Shown piece by piece: positions 24,666 to 33,857 of a stretch of DNA of 64,000 nt. The stretch is from positions 1 through 64,000 of the forward strand of contig JBOHGM010000001.1 of assembly GCA_050699435.1 (NCBI GenBank). Reading direction: 5' to 3'. Source of the stretch: GCA-003244245 sp050699435 (GTDB lineage Bacteria; Actinomycetota; Actinomycetes; Mycobacteriales; Pseudonocardiaceae). The notes under the pieces are model-generated. The model saw only the letters and a list, made by a program, of their open reading frames with translations, ran no database searches and was not told where the DNA came from. Within the stretch, counting starts at the first letter, position 1; every line of letters starts with the position of its first letter. A program made the position numbers and the translations under genes.

Positions 24666-25095
24666 CGAACCACCTTCCCACTGATGCCGTCAGGACGCGA
24701 GATCCACTCAACACGACTCCGTCGTGCGATCGTCGAGGCGTTGACCGCACGGTTGCGTCGTCCGGCTCAGAGCCAGCGCCCCGGAGGGGACTGTTGCGTT
24801 GAGGGCAACAGACGGGGAGCAGGCGTGGGGTGCGGATCCCGGTGGCGCGGAGGCGCTGGTCGAGGAGCTCCGGGAGCAGGGCGGGTGGGCCCTGGAGGGA
24901 GCTGAGCGCGGAGGAGTTCGACCTCAGCTACGCGGTCAACACCGGCCGTCCACCTCATGCCACGCCGCATCACCGTCACACTGTGTCGACCCGGCCCGAA
25001 CGACACCGGCTACGCCGACGCCGATACGAGGGCCTCCGTCCGCCGATCCAGCGCTGAGAGAAACACTCATTTGCCGCGGTCTCGGAACTCCGCCG
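24666..25095. other. Gap with no supported gene
   Basis: No gene I can support. A short plus-strand frame from 24958 (MPRRITVTLCRPGPND) looks mildly protein-like but is under 60 codons and has no good ribosome binding site. Confidence 0.45.
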
Positions 25096-25287
25096 CTACT
25101 CGAAGTGGAGGTCGAAGCCGTTTATCCTCATGAAACGCTCGAGCAGCTCCGCGTCGCTGAGCTCGTCCACGGGCGTGTGCAGGCTGATGGGCTCGGGCCC
25201 GTAGACCTCGGCGGCGACGTCCAGCTCCTGGTCGAGCAGCCATTCCGGCGGGCTCGACAGGGTCTCGTCGAAAGACTTGTCGTCCAT
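25096..25287 (-). CDS. Small acidic hypothetical protein
   Basis: 63 residues, strongly acidic, function unknown. It reads as a real protein (MDDKSFDETLSSPPEWLLDQ, then VDELSDAELLERFMRINGF) with a helical second half. GC skew by codon position favours this frame over the overlapping ones. Confidence 0.55.
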   Translation of the reverse strand: MDDKSFDETLSSPPEWLLDQELDVAAEVYGPEPISLHTPVDELSDAELLERFMRINGFDLHFE

Positions 25288-25361
25288 AGCCCAAGCTTAG
25301 GGGCGGCCGGGTGCGCCGGTGGATGAGCTTGACACCCAGCACGGACACGCACGGTGTGCCA

Positions 25362-25772
25362 TCAGTGATCATCCTGTGTGGACGATCCCGGTGTCGAGCC
25401 CAGGTGGGCTACCGCGGGGAGGGATTGCTCGCCGCTGCACTGGCCGGCCGAGCTGGAGGTGCCAGTAGTCGTCCGCGTCAGCCTCCTCGGCAATCGTGAG
25501 TCCGGCCGGGCGAAGCAGACCGGATAGTCCGTCCTGCCCCTGCCATTCTCGTCATATCGAGGCGCGTGATCGTGAACTCGGCCCTCGTTAGCGGCGTTTT
25601 CTCGTTCCTGTTGCATCTTGAGCTCGACGTCGCCGATCTTGATGCTCGATGGGACGACTCCCGCCAACGCGAAGGTGGCGAAGAGGAAGCCGACGGCGAA
25701 GGCGGCTGCGGTGACAACGCCGTTTGCGTCGGTGCGCCAGCCGAGCACTGACGCATATGCGAGTGCACTCAC
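25362..25772 (-). CDS. Small membrane protein, possibly decayed C-terminus
   Basis: The first 60 residues contain a hydrophobic segment (GVVTAAAFAVGFLFATFALA) followed by GVVPSSIKIGDVELKMQQER, compatible with a single- or double-pass membrane protein with a cytoplasmic tail. After about residue 70 the composition turns to Arg, Thr and Ser and is not convincing. The gene may be truncated. Function unknown. Confidence 0.4.
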   Translation of the reverse strand: MSALAYASVLGWRTDANGVVTAAAFAVGFLFATFALAGVVPSSIKIGDVELKMQQERENAANEGRVHDHAPRYDENGRGRTDYPVCFARPDSRLPRRLTRTTTGTSSSAGQCSGEQSLPAVAHLGSTPGSSTQDDH

Positions 25773-26027
25773 ACGGTGGTAAGAGAACCGAGCGACCCCC
25801 GAAATACGTGCTCCCGTGATCCTGCACGACCTCGATGCCCTCTACCGTGCCGACACTCAATGCAGGGCGCTGAACGGGAGTTTGCCAGCGAGAAGATCAC
25901 GACAGGGCATCCTGCCCGACCCGTCCGACTCGGTGGCCGTCACCTGCACCGCAGGTCATCAACCCGGAACCGAGGTTTCGGCACCCACAGGAGGATCTGC
26001 ACGCCACGGCCCACAATGGAAACCGCA

Positions 26028-26690
26028 CTACTGCCTGTCTGGGTCTTCCTCATCGAGTCCCCGGTCGATCGCGTAGCGGACCAGCTCGACCCGGTTATGC
26101 AGCTGGAGCTTGCGCAGGGTGTTCTGGACGTGGTTTTGCACGGTGCGGTGCGAAAGCACCAGTCGGTCGGCGATCTGCCGATAGGTATGGCCTTTGGCGA
26201 CCAGCCGGAGCACCTCGGTTTCCCGCGGTGTCAGGCGTGGCGCGTCAGAATCATCGTCGGCGGGACACGCCGCGAGCCGGCGGAACTCGCCCAGCACGAG
26301 CGCGGCCAGACCCGGGGTGAAGACGGTGTCACCGGCGGCCACCCGTCGTACCGCGGACAGGAACTCCTCTCGGGATGCGGACTTAACCAGGTAGCCGGTA
26401 GCGCCGGCCTTCACGGCGGCGAGAACGTCGTCCCGCTCGCCACTGGCGGAGAGCACCAGCACCCGTATCGCGGGGTCGGCCCGTACCAGCTGACGTGTCA
26501 CCTCCACGCCGTGGATGGAGGGCAGCTGCAGATCGAGGATGACCATCTCGGGCCTGGCCGCACGGGCTCGACGCAGCGCTTCCTCGCCGTCACTCGCGGT
26601 GGCAACCACGTGGAAACCGGCCTCGTCGAGGTCGCGGGTGATGGCGTCCCGCCACATGGGGTGGTCGTCGACGACCATCACACGCGTCAC
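26028..26690 (-). CDS. LuxR-family response regulator (MacR-like)
   Basis: 220-residue NarL/FixJ-type regulator. The receiver domain has Asp8-Asp9 (VVDDHP), the phosphoacceptor Asp53 in VILDLQLP and Lys103 in YLVKSAS. The C-terminal LuxR helix-turn-helix begins near residue 150 (LTPRETEVLRLVAKGHTYRQ, then VQNHVQNTLRKL). It overlaps the upstream kinase gene by four bases. Together they resemble the MacRS system of Streptomyces, but the targets here are unknown. Confidence 0.93.
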   Translation of the reverse strand: MTRVMVVDDHPMWRDAITRDLDEAGFHVVATASDGEEALRRARAARPEMVILDLQLPSIHGVEVTRQLVRADPAIRVLVLSASGERDDVLAAVKAGATGYLVKSASREEFLSAVRRVAAGDTVFTPGLAALVLGEFRRLAACPADDDSDAPRLTPRETEVLRLVAKGHTYRQIADRLVLSHRTVQNHVQNTLRKLQLHNRVELVRYAIDRGLDEEDPDRQ

Positions 26691-27850
26691 GATCGGCTCC
26701 CCGGTTCACGCGGTACCCGCAGCTCCCACTCGGTACCGGCGCCCGGCTCGGTGGTGAGGCTCGCGGCGCCGCCCAGCTCGGCAAGGCGCGCCACGATCGA
26801 CCTGGCCACCCCCATCCGTCCGGCGGCCGCTGCTTCCTCAAGTCGGCCGGGCGGGATGCCCGGCCCGTCGTCGCGCACGCTGACCACCACGGCGTCACCC
26901 TTGTCCTCGAGCAGGACGTAGGCCGCTGCGTCGGCCGCGTGTCGTGCGGTGTTGTCCAATGCCGCCCGTACCGCCGCGACCAGTTCGGTAGCGGTGTGCG
27001 TCGGCAACGGCACCGACTCGCCCGGGGTGGCCACCGACACCGTCCGGCTGGTGTGCAGTTCCAGCAATCCGGCCACGTCGCTGACCGCAGGCAGGGGGCT
27101 GGCGGCACCGTGGTTGATGCCGCGTACCAGTCCGCGCAGCACCTCCTCCTGCTCGGCGGCGAGCTCGGCCAGCTCTGCGGCGGGGCCGCCGATCTCGGCG
27201 CCGCGGCGCTGCACGTACGACAGCACCTGCAGCACCCCGTCGTGGACGGCGCGGGAGAGCCGCTCCCGCTCCTCGGTGGCAGCGCTCAACGCCGCCGCCT
27301 GGGCGCGTTCGAGGGTGCTGATCCGCACCAGCGACGCAGCGTAGCCGACCGTCAGCCCGGCGACTATCAGCAGGAAGACGTTGCCGAAGGTGGTACCGGT
27401 GGGCTCGACCCGAACCGCCACGTCGACGGCACCCTCGATCAGCGCGGCGCCCAGGCCGCCCTGCCAGCCCCACTGGATCGCCCAGGCGAGGACGGGGGCG
27501 GCGATCCAGTAGCTGGGGATGGTCGCGGCGCCGCGGTCCAGCATCGCCGATCCTGCCACGTACGGTGTCACCAGCAGGGCACCGACGCCGAGCGAGAGAT
27601 CGACGGCAAGCAGCCACGGGCGGCGGCGGGGCGCCGCGTACAACCAGGGCGCGGCGATCGACCACGCCGCGATACCGGCGAGCACCACCCACGCCAGCCC
27701 GGGCCGCTCATACGACTGCCAGTGGAGAATATTGATCGCCGCCGCGTAGCTGAGCAGCACCAGACGGACGACAGCATGGGCCCGCCACAGCGGGCCCATG
27801 CTGTCACGGGTCGCCGCCCGGCGTTTCGCCGCCTGCCCAGTCGCACGCAC
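26687..27850 (-). CDS. MacS-like membrane sensor histidine kinase (DUF5931 type)
   Basis: 387-residue kinase with a DUF5931-like N-terminal sensor of five to six transmembrane helices (residues 25-175), starting DSMGPLWRAHAVVRLVLLS as in MacS proteins. The HisKA_3 dimerisation helix holds the phosphorylated His203 (RLSRAVHDGVLQVLSY). The ATPase domain has DNTARHA as N box and VRDDGPGIP as G1 box. Met18 lies in a perfect hairpin and is a candidate start because the sequence before it is unusual for the family. It forms a two-gene operon with the regulator. Confidence 0.9.
   Translation of the reverse strand: MRATGQAAKRRAATRDSMGPLWRAHAVVRLVLLSYAAAINILHWQSYERPGLAWVVLAGIAAWSIAAPWLYAAPRRRPWLLAVDLSLGVGALLVTPYVAGSAMLDRGAATIPSYWIAAPVLAWAIQWGWQGGLGAALIEGAVDVAVRVEPTGTTFGNVFLLIVAGLTVGYAASLVRISTLERAQAAALSAATEERERLSRAVHDGVLQVLSYVQRRGAEIGGPAAELAELAAEQEEVLRGLVRGINHGAASPLPAVSDVAGLLELHTSRTVSVATPGESVPLPTHTATELVAAVRAALDNTARHAADAAAYVLLEDKGDAVVVSVRDDGPGIPPGRLEEAAAAGRMGVARSIVARLAELGGAASLTTEPGAGTEWELRVPREPGSRS
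27770..27805. promoter_or_regulatory. Perfect 36-nt hairpin at the 5' end of the kinase gene
   Basis: GACAGCATGGGCCCGC at 27770-27785 pairs perfectly with GCGGGCCCATGCTGTC at 27790-27805 around a four-base loop. In the kinase mRNA it covers codons 16-27 and includes the ATG of Met18. It could hide that start codon or act as an attenuator; it is also simply a coding palindrome. Confidence 0.55.
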
Positions 27851-27953
27851 CGCTCCATCTTCGGCGAAACCGCGTCAACATGAGTAGCTGTACCTAGACA
27901 GGTCGGGTAGTCGGGCGGATGGCCGGACACCGCTTCCCCGACAGGCTTGATGC

Positions 27954-29339
27954 ATGCTCGTCAACGACATCCATTCCCGCCTGAACCCCACTCGTCCGGG
28001 CAGGCTCGTGCGGGTGGACTCGCTGGGCGCGCTGCGCGCCGCCGTGATCGACGCCTGCGGCTCCCGGGTCAGCGTAGCCGGAGGCCGGCACGCCATGGGC
28101 GGACAGCAGTTCACCAGCGGTGGAACCGTGCTCGACACCCGTGGCATGGCCCGGGTGCTCGACTTCGACCAGCGGCGAGGGCTGGTCGAGGTCGAGGCCG
28201 GCATTCAGTGGCCACAACTGCTCGACCAGCTGCTCGCCGCGCAGCGGGGGCAACGCTGGCAGTGGGGGATCGTCCAGAAACAGACCGGGGCCAACTACTT
28301 CACGATCGGCGGCTCGGTGTCGGCGAACTGCCACGGACGCGGGCTGACCATGGCGCCGATAGTTGCCGACGTGGAGTCGTTACGCCTGGTGCGTGCCGAC
28401 GGTTCGGTCGTCGTCTGCAGCAGGCAACAGAACCCAGAGCTGTTCCGGCTGGTGGTCGGCGGTTACGGACTCTTTGGCGCGATCTACTCGGTGACTATTC
28501 GGCTATCGCGGCGCACCAAACTTGAGCGTGTGGTCGAGGTGATCACGGTGAAGCAGCTGACAGACCGGGTGACCGAACGTGTCTCGGCCGGCTTCCGCTA
28601 CGGTGACTTCCAGTTCGCCATTGACCCCGCCTCACCAGACTTCCTCGACAGAGGTGTCTTCTCCTGCTACCGACCGGTTGACCACGACCGGCCAATTCCG
28701 GAGAACCAACGGGAGCTCGGTCCGGAAGATTGGCAGTCTCTCCTGGTTCTCGCCCACACCGACAAAAGCCGCGCGTTCGACGCCTACTCCCGCCACTATC
28801 TCGCCACCTCGGGTCAGCTCTACTGGTCGGATCTGCACCAGCTCGCGGTCTACCTCGACGACTACCACAACGACCTGGATCATCGGCTGGGCGCGGAACA
28901 GACCGGCTCAGAGATGATCTCGGAGCTGTACGTGCCCAGGGACCGCCTCCCCGAGTTCATGACGGCAGCCGCAGACGAGCTCCGGCGCAGCGCGGCCGAC
29001 CTGATCTACGGCACGGTCCGGTTCATCGAACCGGACGAGGAGACCTACCTGGCCTGGGCCAGGCAGGACTACGCCTGCATCGTGTTCAACCTGCACACCC
29101 CACATACACCCGAAGGCGTAGCCCGCTCGTCGACGACCTTCCGGCGCCTGCTCGATCTCGCCATCGAACAGGGCGGCAACTATTACCTGACCTACCATCG
29201 CTGGGCCGATGCCGGGCAGGTCTTGGCCTGCTACCCGCAGTTCGCCGACTTCCTGGCGCTCAAGCGGAACCACGATCCGGAGGAGCTGTTCCACAGCGAC
29301 TGGTATCGGCACTACGCGGCCCTGCTTCCGGCCACATGA
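27954..29339 (+). CDS. FAD-binding (PCMH/BBE-like) oxidoreductase
   Basis: 461-residue flavoprotein of the FAD_binding_4 group. VSVAGGRHAMGGQQF (His46 is a candidate for covalent FAD attachment) is followed by LDTRGMARVLDFD, then NYFTIGGSVSANCHGRGLTM and VVGGYGLFGAI, all typical of the PCMH FAD fold. The C-terminal half contains the substrate domain and ends with HDPEELFHSDWYR, as in sugar or alcohol oxidases of this family. Substrate unknown. It is divergent from the two-component genes, with about 100 bases between them. Confidence 0.88.
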   Translation: MLVNDIHSRLNPTRPGRLVRVDSLGALRAAVIDACGSRVSVAGGRHAMGGQQFTSGGTVLDTRGMARVLDFDQRRGLVEVEAGIQWPQLLDQLLAAQRGQRWQWGIVQKQTGANYFTIGGSVSANCHGRGLTMAPIVADVESLRLVRADGSVVVCSRQQNPELFRLVVGGYGLFGAIYSVTIRLSRRTKLERVVEVITVKQLTDRVTERVSAGFRYGDFQFAIDPASPDFLDRGVFSCYRPVDHDRPIPENQRELGPEDWQSLLVLAHTDKSRAFDAYSRHYLATSGQLYWSDLHQLAVYLDDYHNDLDHRLGAEQTGSEMISELYVPRDRLPEFMTAAADELRRSAADLIYGTVRFIEPDEETYLAWARQDYACIVFNLHTPHTPEGVARSSTTFRRLLDLAIEQGGNYYLTYHRWADAGQVLACYPQFADFLALKRNHDPEELFHSDWYRHYAALLPAT

Positions 29340-29453
29340 CACGAAGTCGGGCTGACCTTCAACTCCACCACGAGAGGTCGTTCATGGTGGCGTACCAGTG
29401 TCCGCGCTGCTGGGCCGGCAACAGAACTTCCCCGGCAGCGAGACGACGGCTGT

Positions 29454-30146
29454 TCAGTACTGAATGCTGATGTGCTTCTGGTCGGGTGATGCTTCGGTGG
29501 GCAGTCGGCTGGCGTGGCCGGTGGCGATGCGCTGTGCGCTCCACGCCGCGGCGGCTGCGTCGAGTACGTCGTCGGGGCCGGCGTTGCCTGCGTCACCGAG
29601 CTGGTCTGGTAGGTGGATGCCGTGCCCGGCGACGAGTGCCCGGCGAGTCATGTGCCCAATCCAACTGATCTTGCGGTATGCCAGCGGCTGGCCGTTCATA
29701 GCGGCGAACGACACCTCGGGGTGAACCTCGTGCAGCGGGTACTGGCCGGTGGCAAGACACTGGTTAGCTTCGCGGAGCTTGTCGCGTAGTCCCCACGTCT
29801 GGCGGGATAGCCCGTGCCCGGTGAGCTGCCGGCACCGTTGGTTGGCCTGCTCCCAGGAATCCTCGTGCCAGATGTCCTCCTGCCAGACCGCTCGCGGCGG
29901 TATTCGGAACACGCTGCGGCGGCGTGCTCCCACGAAGGCTTGCGCGGCACTGTCCGCCTCGCGCCAGCCGGTCTCGACCAGCCCCAGTGGCATATCGATG
30001 CCCACCGTATGGACCTCTTGGATGTCGTCGATGCCCGACAGCAGCGCGGTCAGGCGGCCCGCGATGTGCGCGGCGGCGAACGTGCCGCAGTGCAGCTCGA
30101 TGCCGACCCATCCGATGGTGCATGCGTCGATGCCGAGGACCCGCAT
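29454..30146 (-). CDS. DUF429-family predicted nuclease
   Basis: 230-residue protein of the DUF429 family, predicted to have an RNase H-like fold. Signatures are VLGIDACTIGWVGIEL at the start, TVGIDMPLGLVETGWREAD near residue 50, GARRRSVFRIPPRAVW near residue 73, VHPEVSFAAMNG near residue 140 and DDVLDAAAAAWSA near the end. The conserved acidic residues of the fold (GIDA, GIDMP, HPE and DD) are present. Biological role unknown. Confidence 0.9.
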   Translation of the reverse strand: MRVLGIDACTIGWVGIELHCGTFAAAHIAGRLTALLSGIDDIQEVHTVGIDMPLGLVETGWREADSAAQAFVGARRRSVFRIPPRAVWQEDIWHEDSWEQANQRCRQLTGHGLSRQTWGLRDKLREANQCLATGQYPLHEVHPEVSFAAMNGQPLAYRKISWIGHMTRRALVAGHGIHLPDQLGDAGNAGPDDVLDAAAAAWSAQRIATGHASRLPTEASPDQKHISIQY

Positions 30147-30239
30147 GTCGGTGATGCTGCCAGCGCACCCGTCCCAGCGTCATCGGCGCGACTGGGTTGC
30201 CGAGATCGGCCAGGTGACCACGTTCGCCGGGCACCAGGG

Positions 30240-30656
30240 GTGGCCCATCATTGCCCGGCGAGGTCGCGGAGCTTGGCCGCCTGCTCGACACCGACAACTG
30301 GGAGACGATCGGGACCGAGCAGCCCGACCTGCACCAGGACCGAGGCTTGGTCCCAGTAAATCAACATCATGGGTGAAGCTGACGATGAACTCCTCGACCA
30401 GGCTATCATCCCCGACTGTGCGCGATACAGGGATGATGTTCCAGTCCGCTGGCCACCTGCTCTGGCCGATGAAGTGGTCCCTGTAGAAGCCGGAAACCGC
30501 AGCGTTGCCCACGCCGCCTCCTCCTGTCGGCACAAAGTAGGTGTGCGGCTGGTCCACCATCGTCTCCATGGTGGCGTCGAGGTCGAGGTCAACGAACTCA
30601 TGCCGCATATGCTCGTCGTACAGAGCACCCAGATCCGGTCGGTCTTCTGCGGTCAT
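30240..30656 (-). pseudogene. NTF2/SnoaL-like protein with internal deletion
   Basis: The N-terminal 100 residues are intact (GALYDEHMRHEFVDLDLDAT, then GFYRDHFIGQSRWPADWNII, then VEEFIVSFTHD). The natural end, IYWDQASVLVQVGLLGP, then LPVVGVEQAAKLRDLAGQ, follows at once but in another frame. The roughly 25-35 residues expected between them in this NTF2-like family are missing. An out-of-frame deletion near 30365 explains it. The frame as it stands ends in nonsense at 30180. Confidence 0.75.
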
Positions 30657-30931
30657 CTCCGCCCTCCCGTGCGTCTTACGCTGTCCCCGGTATCCCCCAT
30701 TTGTGAAACTCTAGCGAACACAGAGTTGATGCCAGTATCGCACCTAGCTCACGTCGTCCATGCCGCACACCGTCGAGGCTGATCGACCACAAGTGATCTG
30801 GGCCTACAGAGCTCCTGCCCCGGCAGGTGCCCAGTAGGGCTCGGAGGCAGACGGCACCGACGAGCCGAAGCTCCCGTGTGGATTTCCGAGGACGGGAGGA
30901 TCAGTACCCAAACTTGGTATCAGGAGGAACG

Positions 30932-31063
30932 ATGTCGATCTTGGTCACCGGGGCGACCGGAACCGTCGCCCAAGGCGACTTCGGCGGGCCCGAGACCCTG
31001 GTCCCCGCCCTGCGAGGGGTGGAGCGATGCATCTGGTCGCGATCGCCGGGTACGGTCCGCTGA
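30932..31063 (+). pseudogene. NmrA/SDR-like NAD(P)-binding gene with large internal deletion
   Basis: From ATG 30932 (AGGAGG five bases upstream) the frame begins as an NmrA-type Rossmann protein, SILVTGATGTV. It then jumps to GDFGGPETLVPALRGVER, which in intact relatives lies some 45-50 residues later (GDLxxPETLxPALxGVER). It ends soon after. A deletion removed most of the first Rossmann unit and a second removed the rest. Confidence 0.7.
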
Positions 31064-31108
31064 CGACCGGTCCGCAGATCCTCGAGATGTCGGTGATCGA
31101 CGCCGGGT

Positions 31109-31474
31109 TCAGACGCGGGCGCGTCGAGCCTGCACGAAAGACCAGACGGCCAGGGCAAGGAATCCCCCGCAGAGGGCCAGGTTGAGCAGCCCGGCAGCTT
31201 GTGCGATGTCGGCATGTTCGGAGCCTGCGGAAGGACTGGCGATGAGTTGCCCGGCAGAGCCCAGCACTCCGATCAAGGCCACCGCCGCAGCGGCGTGCAT
31301 CGCATGACGATGCGCGGGGCCGCCGCGCAGTCCGACGAGCCCCGCGACTGCGAGCCCCACGCCGAGCGCTGCGGGGATGAGCGCGGTCAGACTGGCACCG
31401 GGACCGGAGGCGGTGTAGGCCCAACCGCCCACAACGATCAGTACGACGCCGACGGCAAGTGCGATCTTGGACAA
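31109..31474 (-). CDS. Small integral membrane protein
   Basis: 121 residues with about four transmembrane helices (KIALAVGVVLIVVGGWAYTA; LTALIPAALGVGLAVAGLVG; HAAAAVALIGVLGSAGQLIA; LNLALCGGFLALAVWSFVQA). I chose the TTG at 31474 because GGAGGG lies just upstream; the frame further upstream is not hydrophobic. Function unknown. Confidence 0.7.
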   Translation of the reverse strand: MSKIALAVGVVLIVVGGWAYTASGPGASLTALIPAALGVGLAVAGLVGLRGGPAHRHAMHAAAAVALIGVLGSAGQLIASPSAGSEHADIAQAAGLLNLALCGGFLALAVWSFVQARRARV

Positions 31475-31693
31475 GGGACCCTCCACATCTTGGAAGACGG
31501 GTGTCCCCCCAGTGTTCCGTATCTGTGATCCGGAGTGCCTGCCCGGGGGACCTAATGAGTGCCGAAGTCCTTGTCGCGTCATGCGGCTGCTCAGGGGTCC
31601 ACGACCGCGCGATCGTTGGGCACGCCGTGCGTCATCTGCAGCCCCTCGACGTTGCGCGGGCACTGGGGTCGACGTGTAGGCCGACCTGCGGGC

Positions 31694-33130
31694 TTAAGCC
31701 TCTACCTTAACGGCATTAAGCTGTGCCGCAGGCTCGCCTTTCGTCGAGGCCGTTCGATCGGCGAGGTGAGCCATCAGGAGGTCAGTGAATTCTTCCGCGG
31801 CGCCGACGTCGAATTGATCGTAGCGGTAGCGGGTTACCAGGGCGAGCCGCTCTCCGCTGGTGGCGGCTCCGATAGCGACGCTGCAGGTCGGGTCGCACGG
31901 TGGGGAGAACCACAGCTCGGGTACCTGCGAGGCTGGATTGGCATCGAAGCTGGGGGGGTCGGGAATGCGGCCGAGGTTGGACAGCATCGCGGTGTCGACG
32001 AACCGATCATTAGCGCTCCGTAGCAGCTTGGGTGCCGCACGCTTGAGCAGGAGAGGTGTCTTCTTGGTGAGATTGAGAAGGTCGTGCAAGCCGTAGGCGC
32101 GGTTCTTGCGTCGCACCGGATTGGTCTGCTCGGTCACCGCAGCAGCGGCGGTCGTCAGGTCGGTTCGGTCGTTCGGAGCGGTGGACACGGTGACCATCGA
32201 CGTGAGGTTGCTGACCACCTCCCAGAAGCGGTCAGCGGGGCGGACATTGACCGGCATCATAACCCCGATCCGGTCTGTCGGCATACCGTACTTGGTATTC
32301 CATGCTTGCACGGTGAGATGCAAGGCGGCGAGCAGGACGTCGTTGACCGTCGTCCCGGGTGCTCGCTGCACGAACCCCGGTGTCGTGGTCTCGCCGATGT
32401 CGACGGCCCGGCGGACGAAGCCGAAGCCGCCACTATCGCTGCCACCGATCACCGCGATCCGGCTCGCCGCATCCAGCGCCTCTCGAACCCGCCGCAACCC
32501 TTCCAGTAGCCGCGCCCGCTTTTCGCTTCGGGTTTTCGGGACTAGGAAGGAGTCGAGGTCACGGGCCTCTGCGAGGGGTAGCGGGTCCGCAGGGTCTGGC
32601 TCGTCTCGGTAGGCTCGGGTGATCGTCTGCATCAGGCGCACGGCACCGACGCCATCAGCGATCAGGTGGCTGGCGCACATCATGACGAGATCCCCACTCG
32701 GCCGCCGGGCCAGGACAATGCGCAGCGCGGGGGCGGTGTCCAGTGGAATCGGCGGGGCGTACAACTCAGCCCGCAGCCGGTCCAAAGCCGTATCGTCGGG
32801 GCAGTCCGCCACCCGGACCAGATCACTATCCAGCTCATCCATTACGTCCCACTGATACGAATTATCCCACAGCTTCCAGGGTGCTAGCCGAGCCCGGGCC
32901 AGCGGATGACGCCGACAGCAGGACAACACCGCCTGCCGGAGCCTGGCCTCGTCCACATGATGGTCCGTGCCCAGCTCGAACTGGACGTTCCATGGTGAGC
33001 GCACATTCTGTAAATGCAGGAGCGCTTCGTCCAGCAGGGTCAAGGGCAGCGCCCGAGACTCAGTAGCCAAGACGCTCCTGCCACGCAGGGTCTGTTCCAC
33101 ACAGGGTCTGTTCCACAGATGCTTCGACAC
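31694..33130 (-). CDS. Condensation-domain acyltransferase (PapA/WS-DGAT-like)
   Basis: About 460-478 residues, a stand-alone condensation-fold acyltransferase of the kind that esterifies polyketide- or lipid-derived alcohols. The catalytic motif is SHLIADG near residues 158-164: the second His and DG of HHxxxDG are kept, the first His is Ser. Further family features are GTTVNDVLLAALHLTVQAW and VMMPVNVRP near residue 320, as in PapA5 and wax ester synthases. The first 20 residues include a repeated AGGGTCTGTTCCACA in the DNA and may not be translated. Substrate not inferable from context. Confidence 0.82.
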   Translation of the reverse strand: MSKHLWNRPCVEQTLRGRSVLATESRALPLTLLDEALLHLQNVRSPWNVQFELGTDHHVDEARLRQAVLSCCRRHPLARARLAPWKLWDNSYQWDVMDELDSDLVRVADCPDDTALDRLRAELYAPPIPLDTAPALRIVLARRPSGDLVMMCASHLIADGVGAVRLMQTITRAYRDEPDPADPLPLAEARDLDSFLVPKTRSEKRARLLEGLRRVREALDAASRIAVIGGSDSGGFGFVRRAVDIGETTTPGFVQRAPGTTVNDVLLAALHLTVQAWNTKYGMPTDRIGVMMPVNVRPADRFWEVVSNLTSMVTVSTAPNDRTDLTTAAAAVTEQTNPVRRKNRAYGLHDLLNLTKKTPLLLKRAAPKLLRSANDRFVDTAMLSNLGRIPDPPSFDANPASQVPELWFSPPCDPTCSVAIGAATSGERLALVTRYRYDQFDVGAAEEFTDLLMAHLADRTASTKGEPAAQLNAVKVEA

Positions 33131-33392
33131 ACTGACCTTCGTGCTAGGGCATGAGATGGTTCGCCTCAGGGAGCACTCGGCAAGTTACTGTGCCTGCAAA
33201 CGCGCGGCTCCGGGCGAGCAAACCGACCGTTGTGACGTAGGTCTCGTCCACGAACACCGATCACCCGATGCGTGCCCGGCATGGCCGTGCCGCGTCGATC
33301 AACAGCTTGCGGCGCTCGAACGCGGTTCTCAGCGTGAAGACCCAACTATCGTGCCGGGGGCAGCGTCGGCCATGAAGTGGAGCGGGTGGCGG

Positions 33393-33755
33393 CTATGTGC
33401 TCGACTTCTCGATTCCAGCGTCCGGGTGCACGGCCAGAGCAGCCTCGACCTGCTTGACACGTACCCGCAGCGCCCGATATTCCGTGTGACTCGTCAGCCT
33501 CGTTGTCACCTTGAGGTCGAACACGGCGGGGGTACGCCAGGGTGTTGTCCACTTACGTTCCACTTCGGCGGCGACTTCTTCCTTGATTGTTCCCATCCGC
33601 TCGCGCAGGTCCTGCAACTCCCGCCGCCCATCGTCCGCACTGTTCCGGTCATCCGCACCAGCTGGTGTCTCCTGGGTGCTATCGCCCTGGCTCACGTTGA
33701 CGCTCCCGCTCTCGTACCGTCGAGCTTGAGCATGCACGGTGCGCGCCCTCGGCAT
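33393..33755 (-). CDS. Hypothetical protein with helical segment
   Basis: About 120 residues, no family recognised. The middle is a charged helix (RRELQDLRERMGTIKEEVAA), followed by KWTTPWRTPAVFDLKVTTRL and a second helix (EYRALRVRVKQVEAALAVH). This reads as a real coding sequence, unlike the frame upstream of Met at 33755, which is antisense to the next gene. Start uncertain. Confidence 0.5.
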   Translation of the reverse strand: MPRARTVHAQARRYESGSVNVSQGDSTQETPAGADDRNSADDGRRELQDLRERMGTIKEEVAAEVERKWTTPWRTPAVFDLKVTTRLTSHTEYRALRVRVKQVEAALAVHPDAGIEKSST

Positions 33756-33857
33756 CTCCAGTCTAGATGATCGGCGCTCATCACGTCGTGATCGTCGCCC
33801 ACGTACAGTCCAGGCCGGCAGAGGCCGTAACACGACCGGAGCGGGGGAGGAACTCAG

